Shown here: positions 45,082 to 49,311 of the stretch, in pieces | Layout of the letters: every line of letters begins with the position of its first letter | Numbering within the stretch: the first letter of the stretch is position 1 | Source of the DNA: Saksenaea vasiformis B4078 | Lineage: Eukaryota > Mucoromycota > Mucoromycetes > Mucorales > Saksenaeaceae | DNA length: 49,311 nucleotides | Assembly: GCA_000697055.1 (NCBI GenBank) | Contig: JNDT01002073.1 | Location: 1 to 49,311, forward strand | Direction: 5' to 3' | The notes under the pieces: generated by a model | What the model saw: the letters and a program-made list of their open reading frames with translations, nothing else | Databases searched by the model: none | What the model was told of the DNA's origin: nothing | Made by a program: the position numbers and the translations under genes

Positions 45082-47660
45082 ATGGACCAAAAAGTCACGA
45101 AGAACGAGGAGGTGAGGCACGAGAATTACGCCTCCTCCACCGAAAAAGGTTACGACAAGACGTCTTACGACGATCATTACGAACATTCCGTTGGAGAAAA
45201 ACTTCCACATGACGAAGAAGACGTTGATATCAAGATTGTAAATGAGATAGCAACGACTGAAGACGATACCACTCTCAAATGCTTCACCGTTCGTTCAGTA
45301 GTAGTCGGCTTCGTAAGTAATCCAGAAGACGTTTGGCATCTCTCTAATATTACATCGTAGATACTTTCCGGTCTGGGTGCCTCTGTTGCACAGCTAGCTT
45401 CATTTAAACCAGTGTCTATTCCTATAGACAACATGTTCCTTACAATTGTTGCTTACTTACTGTGTAATCTCTGGGCGCGGTTCCTCCCTTCTGGTGGTTG
45501 GCTCAATCCTGGACCCTTCAACGTTAAGGAGCATGCCTGTATTTACATTATGGTGTCTACTGCAAACGCATCGGCTTATGCTACAACTATTCTTGGTGCA
45601 CAACAACTGTTATATAATAACGCTCCCTCCCCCGCTGGCGGTATCTTCTTACTTATTGCGACACAGGTCATTGGTTACGGAATTGCTGGTCAACTACGTC
45701 CATATCTTGTCTATCCTGCACATATCACTTGGCCCAAGGCTTTACCTACCGTCTCCTTGGTCAAAACATTGAACACAGGATCGGAGGACTCCAAATGGCG
45801 CACAAAATTCTTCTTTATGGTTTTCTTTGGCATCTTTGTCTATGAATTTATCCCTCTGTACATGTTCCCTCTTCTGGGTGGTATCTCCATTTTCTGCTTG
45901 GCCAAGCGGGATTCAACGTTGTTCATGAACCTCTTCGGCGGCCTGGATGCCTATGAAGGTCTTGGTATCCTCGAACTTTCCTTTGATTGGAATTTCCTCA
46001 CCAATGTGACGCCTTTCATCCTTCCATGGTACATCCAGGTGAATATATACATTGGTATCCTTATCACTTGGATCATGGCTCCCTTGGTATATTACTACAA
46101 TGTCTGGGATGCGCAGAAATTCCCCTTCCTTAGCCCCTCAATCTATTGGATCAACACCACTACAGGTCTAGCTGAAACGTATCCCCAGAAATACGTACTT
46201 AACGAAGATAATTCGCTGAACCAGACGAAATTCGAGGAAATTGGAGCGCCATGGTACGCCACGTGGAACGCTTTTACGTATATCTTCCTCAACATGGCCG
46301 TTACTGCAACAATCACACATATTGGTCTCTTCTACGGAAAGGAAATTAAGGAAACTTTCGTCAACCAATGGAGACGGTTGAAGACAAAGGAAGATGAAAA
46401 GGATATCCACATGCGTTTGATGGCAGCTTACAAAGAGGTAATTTTTGAAATCTGCTGACACTAGTAGGTTACTAACGGTTCGTATTTTAAGGTGCCTTCT
46501 TGGTGGTACTATACCATTTATGTTATCGGTATCGGCCTGAACATTGGCCTTGCTTATGCTAACAAGAGCCAACTTCCTTGGTGGGGTGTTATCTTCGCTG
46601 TTGGGCTGTCAACTGTTCTATCCCTTCCTCTTAATTTCATCCAAGCATTGACAGGTATTGGTTTTGGGCTCAACGTGGTTGCAGAGATGGTGTGCGGTTT
46701 TGTTCTTCCCGGCTATCCAAGTAAGGCTTGTAATATGCTGTTGATTGGTGTTTTCTTATATGGTGTTTCTGGATTAGTTGCCAACATGTACTTTAAGACG
46801 TTGGGGTACAACACCCTACAGCAAGCACAGATGATGGCTCAAGATTTAAAAATTGGTCATTATCTGAAGGTACCTCCGCGGATGACCTTCACCTATCAGA
46901 TAATGGGTACTGTTGTTGGATGTATTTTCAATTATATCGTCAACCATGTAAGCTATACGGCCCCTTTTCCCTTCGAATCTAGACTAATGTCGATATAGGA
47001 AATTGTCCAAAACAAAGCCGAAGTTCTTCTCTCAGGTGGTAATAACTTCTGGAGCGGTGCTGGAATTTTGGTAAGGCGTCTTGCGGTCTTTATTTAGCGC
47101 CCATTGATTAACCAGTGCATTAGACAATTAATTCCGCTGGAATGACATGGGGAGCCGTCGGTCCAATGGCTATGTTTGGTCCGCAGAGCCGATATTATAT
47201 CTTCTTATGGGCCTTTGTTATTGGCTTTGTCTTGCCTGTCCCAGGTTACATCCTACATAGAATATACCCCAAAGCAGGCTTCAATAGGTTCAACATTATT
47301 GCAGTCTTGCAGGGAACATTTATGGTGGCGGCACCTAGTTCCTCTTATATAACAGTTGGTTTTGCGGTCGCCGCATTCTCCCAATGGTACCTGAAGCGTT
47401 ACCACCAGACTTGGTTTATCAAGTACAACTACATTATCTCGGCAGCCCTTGATTCTGGGACATCACTTATGGTTTTCTTACTTGCTATGAGCGTCCAAGG
47501 TGGTGGAAACGGAGAAGAACATCTTTTCCCAACTTGGGCCGGTAATACTGGTATGTACATCCCATATTTATGCCGCTCATGTCACTAACTCGATACCTCT
47601 TCCTTTGCAGATGGACCTTATAAAGATTACTGCTGCCAAGATTGTCCACAAGTTGCCTGA
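45082..47660 (+). CDS. Oligopeptide transporter, OPT family, six exons
   Basis: Exons: 45082..45312, 45361..46437, 46492..46947, 46999..47070, 47124..47550 and 47611..47660; 770 aa. Introns are 48, 54, 51, 53 and 60 bp, GT-AG, all in frame. A charged cytosolic N-terminus of about 65 residues is followed by many membrane segments. Family motifs: WLNPGPFNVKEHACI (NPG), SANASAYATTILGAQQLLYN, QVIGYGIAGQLRPYLVYPA, FQ-type loop KVPPRMTFTYQIMGTVVG, NSAGMTWGAVGP and the C-terminal GPYKDYCCQDC. OPT proteins are proton-coupled importers of small peptides or glutathione at the plasma membrane; the exact substrate cannot be read from sequence. The ATG at 45082 gives the full N-terminus; an upstream frame from 45012 is a shadow. 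Confidence 0.95.
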
Positions 47661-47703
47661 AACCATTTAATGCACCCTAATATATGTTATATGTACCATG
47701 TAA

Positions 47704-47882
47704 AATGATTGTTTATGCTATTCTGTATAAATTTTACATCCATCAAGAGCCAGTTTTGCGCTAAGGAAGAGATGAAATATGCGGTTATCAGTATATAAAT
47801 TGACGACAAATAATACTCTAACTACATCAGCTTTGTCCCCAGATGGACGCGAAATTTATTCGAGGAGCATAAAAAATCATTC
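47704..47882. repeat. Inverted-repeat module, copy 3
   Basis: The left arm (aatgattgtttatgctattc at 47704) and the reverse complement of the right arm (gaatgattttttatgctcct) match over about 41 bp and enclose about 97 bp. Confidence 0.8.
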
Positions 47883-48600
47883 ACAGTTAGTCAATGAAAG
47901 ATACTTTGATGTCACTTCACTTAGCCCTCGAGGAGCATAGCCACCCAATGGCGGCAGTCTTCCCCGCATCTGTCGCGATGGGGGCGGCAGAGGAGGTTAT
48001 AGTGGCGCTTGCGCCACTTTGGTTCTTAACACCGTGCAGAAGACTTGAAGCGCTGCAGCGTCTGGCGGGGTTTTGTCATGGAAGTTGAGCGAGGCTGCGT
48101 GTAACAACGTTTACTTACCTGGTGGTGAACAATGGGCTACACCACAGCCAAGATGGCTCGGGACAGAGGTCATGCAGGCTAAATAATAGACATAAAAACA
48201 TGAGTAATCCTGTATGTATATAAAATTGACGTCCTTACCGGGACGTCTTTTTGAAAAACAGAGCCAAAGAATTTAAAAATGGTTCATGCGTTCCTTTAAA
48301 TACGGATGATTCTGGATAAACCTGCCCTTATCTTAAAACTTTTTTACTGCTTTCCGATGGGATACTGAGAATCCATCACTGAAGCCTCTCAATGCGACAA
48401 TGGTTTCTTGTTTCAATAGGACATCTTCTTTATCTTGAGAACATTTTTACTGCTTCCGGAAGGATACCGAAAAACCATCTCTGAAGCACTTTAATGCAAA
48501 ACTGAGGTTACCCAGGCGCGAACTATTCCTTAGATTAACGCAAAATGAACCGCTTCTTCGCGCCAAAGACGTACCCCTCCCAGCGCAAAGTTGTCTGATT
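47704..48600 (+). repeat. Dispersed repeat copy R6, near full length
   Basis: It begins 43 bp after the OPT stop codon with the inverted-repeat module (47704..47882), then the ORF1 region (from 47894, frameshifted at about 48086 by a one-base deletion), the GGTCATGCAGGCTAAATAA block at 48160, and the tail with two imperfect units of about 100 bp starting near 48327 and 48428. It matches R4 over the full length. Confidence 0.85.
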
Positions 48601-48990
48601 TGAATGTCGCGTAATATTTATTTCCATGCAAATGCTGACTCAAAATTCAGTATTTTCAGTCCGACGCTTCCCGATTCAGCAACTTTCCTAGAATTGTGCG
48701 TCTAAAAAGAGATCCACACGTTGATTTAAATACATATCATTTGGGTGGAAGATGCTCTTATCCTCAAACGATTTAAGGTCTTCCGACAAAATACTGAGAA
48801 ACCGTCACTAAAGCATCCCAATACAAGGACGAGATTGTTGTTATTACAATGAAATGTGCTCTGTCTTTCCATAAGGTACGAGGAATCTATCACTGATACG
48901 ATGAACTACCCCAGCATAAATCTCAGGTCATCCAAGCATGAACTATTCTTTGGATTAAGGCTACAAGAACTATTAGAATACAGCTTGTGC
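48601..48990 (+). repeat. Dispersed repeat tail fragment R7
   Basis: A further degenerate tail follows R6 head to tail: TTTAAATACATATCATTTGG (48723), then CTTATCCTCAAACGATTTAAGG and a block matching ACTGAGAAACCGTCACTAAAGC. It ends with the same CATGAACTATTCTTTGGATTA as the other tails. The inverted-repeat module and ORF1 are missing. Confidence 0.65.
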
Positions 48991-49260
48991 GCAATATGTC
49001 ACTTTAATAATTTTTTGTAATTGTACCGCCTTGCTCTATAGAATCCTTAACGGATATTTACATTGCTTGCTACAAGATGTGATTCATCGTTCTAGTCTCC
49101 AACACGTAACATATAATCAATAGTAATTATGTGTCCTATGACATATCAAAATCCTCCACTGCAAATTGTAGGAGGCCTCCTCTCACGTATCATCTGTTTT
49201 TGTTTAAGGAAGAAATACTGCCGGTATTTTGCCTTGCACGAGTCAAAATCTTAATATGAC

Positions 49261-49311
49261 TAAATTTTCAACGTAGAGGGGGGGGGGGGGGGGCGCACCC
49301 GTGAAAATTTT
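49261..49311. repeat. G16 tract with inverted flanks at the window end
   Basis: Sixteen guanines (49278..49293) are flanked by AAATTTTCAACG on the left and CGTGAAAATTT on the right, which are near-perfect inverted repeats. This resembles two abutting ends of TTTCAAC-type elements, or one small foldback element cut by the window edge. Confidence 0.5.

Noticed and set aside
1..49311. CRISPR array or bacterial operon features
   Set aside because: No regularly spaced short repeats with unique spacers exist, and the intron structure is clearly eukaryotic.

Overview
This window looks like a piece of nuclear genome from an early-diverging fungus, most likely Mucoromycota (Mucorales-like). Coding genes are split by many very short introns, mostly 42-70 bp, with GT-AG borders and CTAAC/CTGAC-type branch sites. 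The mobile DNA includes Fanzor (eukaryotic TnpB-like) and Tc1/IS630-type remnants, and one gene carries a perfect-looking U12-type AT-AC intron. I could not pin down genus or species. Many exons are short, so most gene models below were rebuilt by hand from splice signals and protein-family continuity.

Left part (1-9.7 kb): the start of a minus-strand zinc-ribbon-like protein running off the left edge; a T5orf172/DUF1766 (GIY-YIG-like) gene; an F-box/LRR-like gene; proline dehydrogenase; and a lysine-rich hypothetical gene. From 9.7 to 16.2 kb there is almost no convincing coding sequence, but there are two copies of a dispersed repeat.

Middle (16.2-33.6 kb): an eight-exon Ubc7/UBE2G1-type ubiquitin-conjugating enzyme with one GC-AG intron; an Sds3-like Sin3/Rpd3 complex protein with a U12-type intron; a Bcd1/ZNHIT6-type box C/D snoRNP assembly factor; a mobile-element graveyard at 25-28.5 kb (dispersed repeat, Fanzor-relative fragment, two opposed Tc1/IS630 transposase fragments); a seven-exon phosphatidylinositol transfer protein with an 8-nt micro-exon; and, convergent to it, a GatC-like mitochondrial amidotransferase subunit.

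Right part (33.9-49.3 kb): a 4.9-kb decayed Fanzor gene, broken by in-frame stops, frameshifts and an LTR-like insertion between its RuvC-I and RuvC-II/zinc-finger blocks. About 290 bp of sequence upstream of a nearby small secreted protein gene is duplicated just upstream of it. Then come a pogo-like MITE, that small secreted protein gene, an unrecognised multi-exon gene with a frame break, an oligopeptide (OPT) transporter, and two more copies of the dispersed repeat up to a G16 tract at the window edge.

The housekeeping genes are functionally unrelated (proline catabolism, ERAD-type ubiquitination, chromatin, snoRNP assembly, phospholipid transfer, mitochondrial translation, peptide uptake). 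The most unusual content is the pair of Fanzor relatives, each followed on its 3' side by the same uncharacterised repeat in the same orientation.
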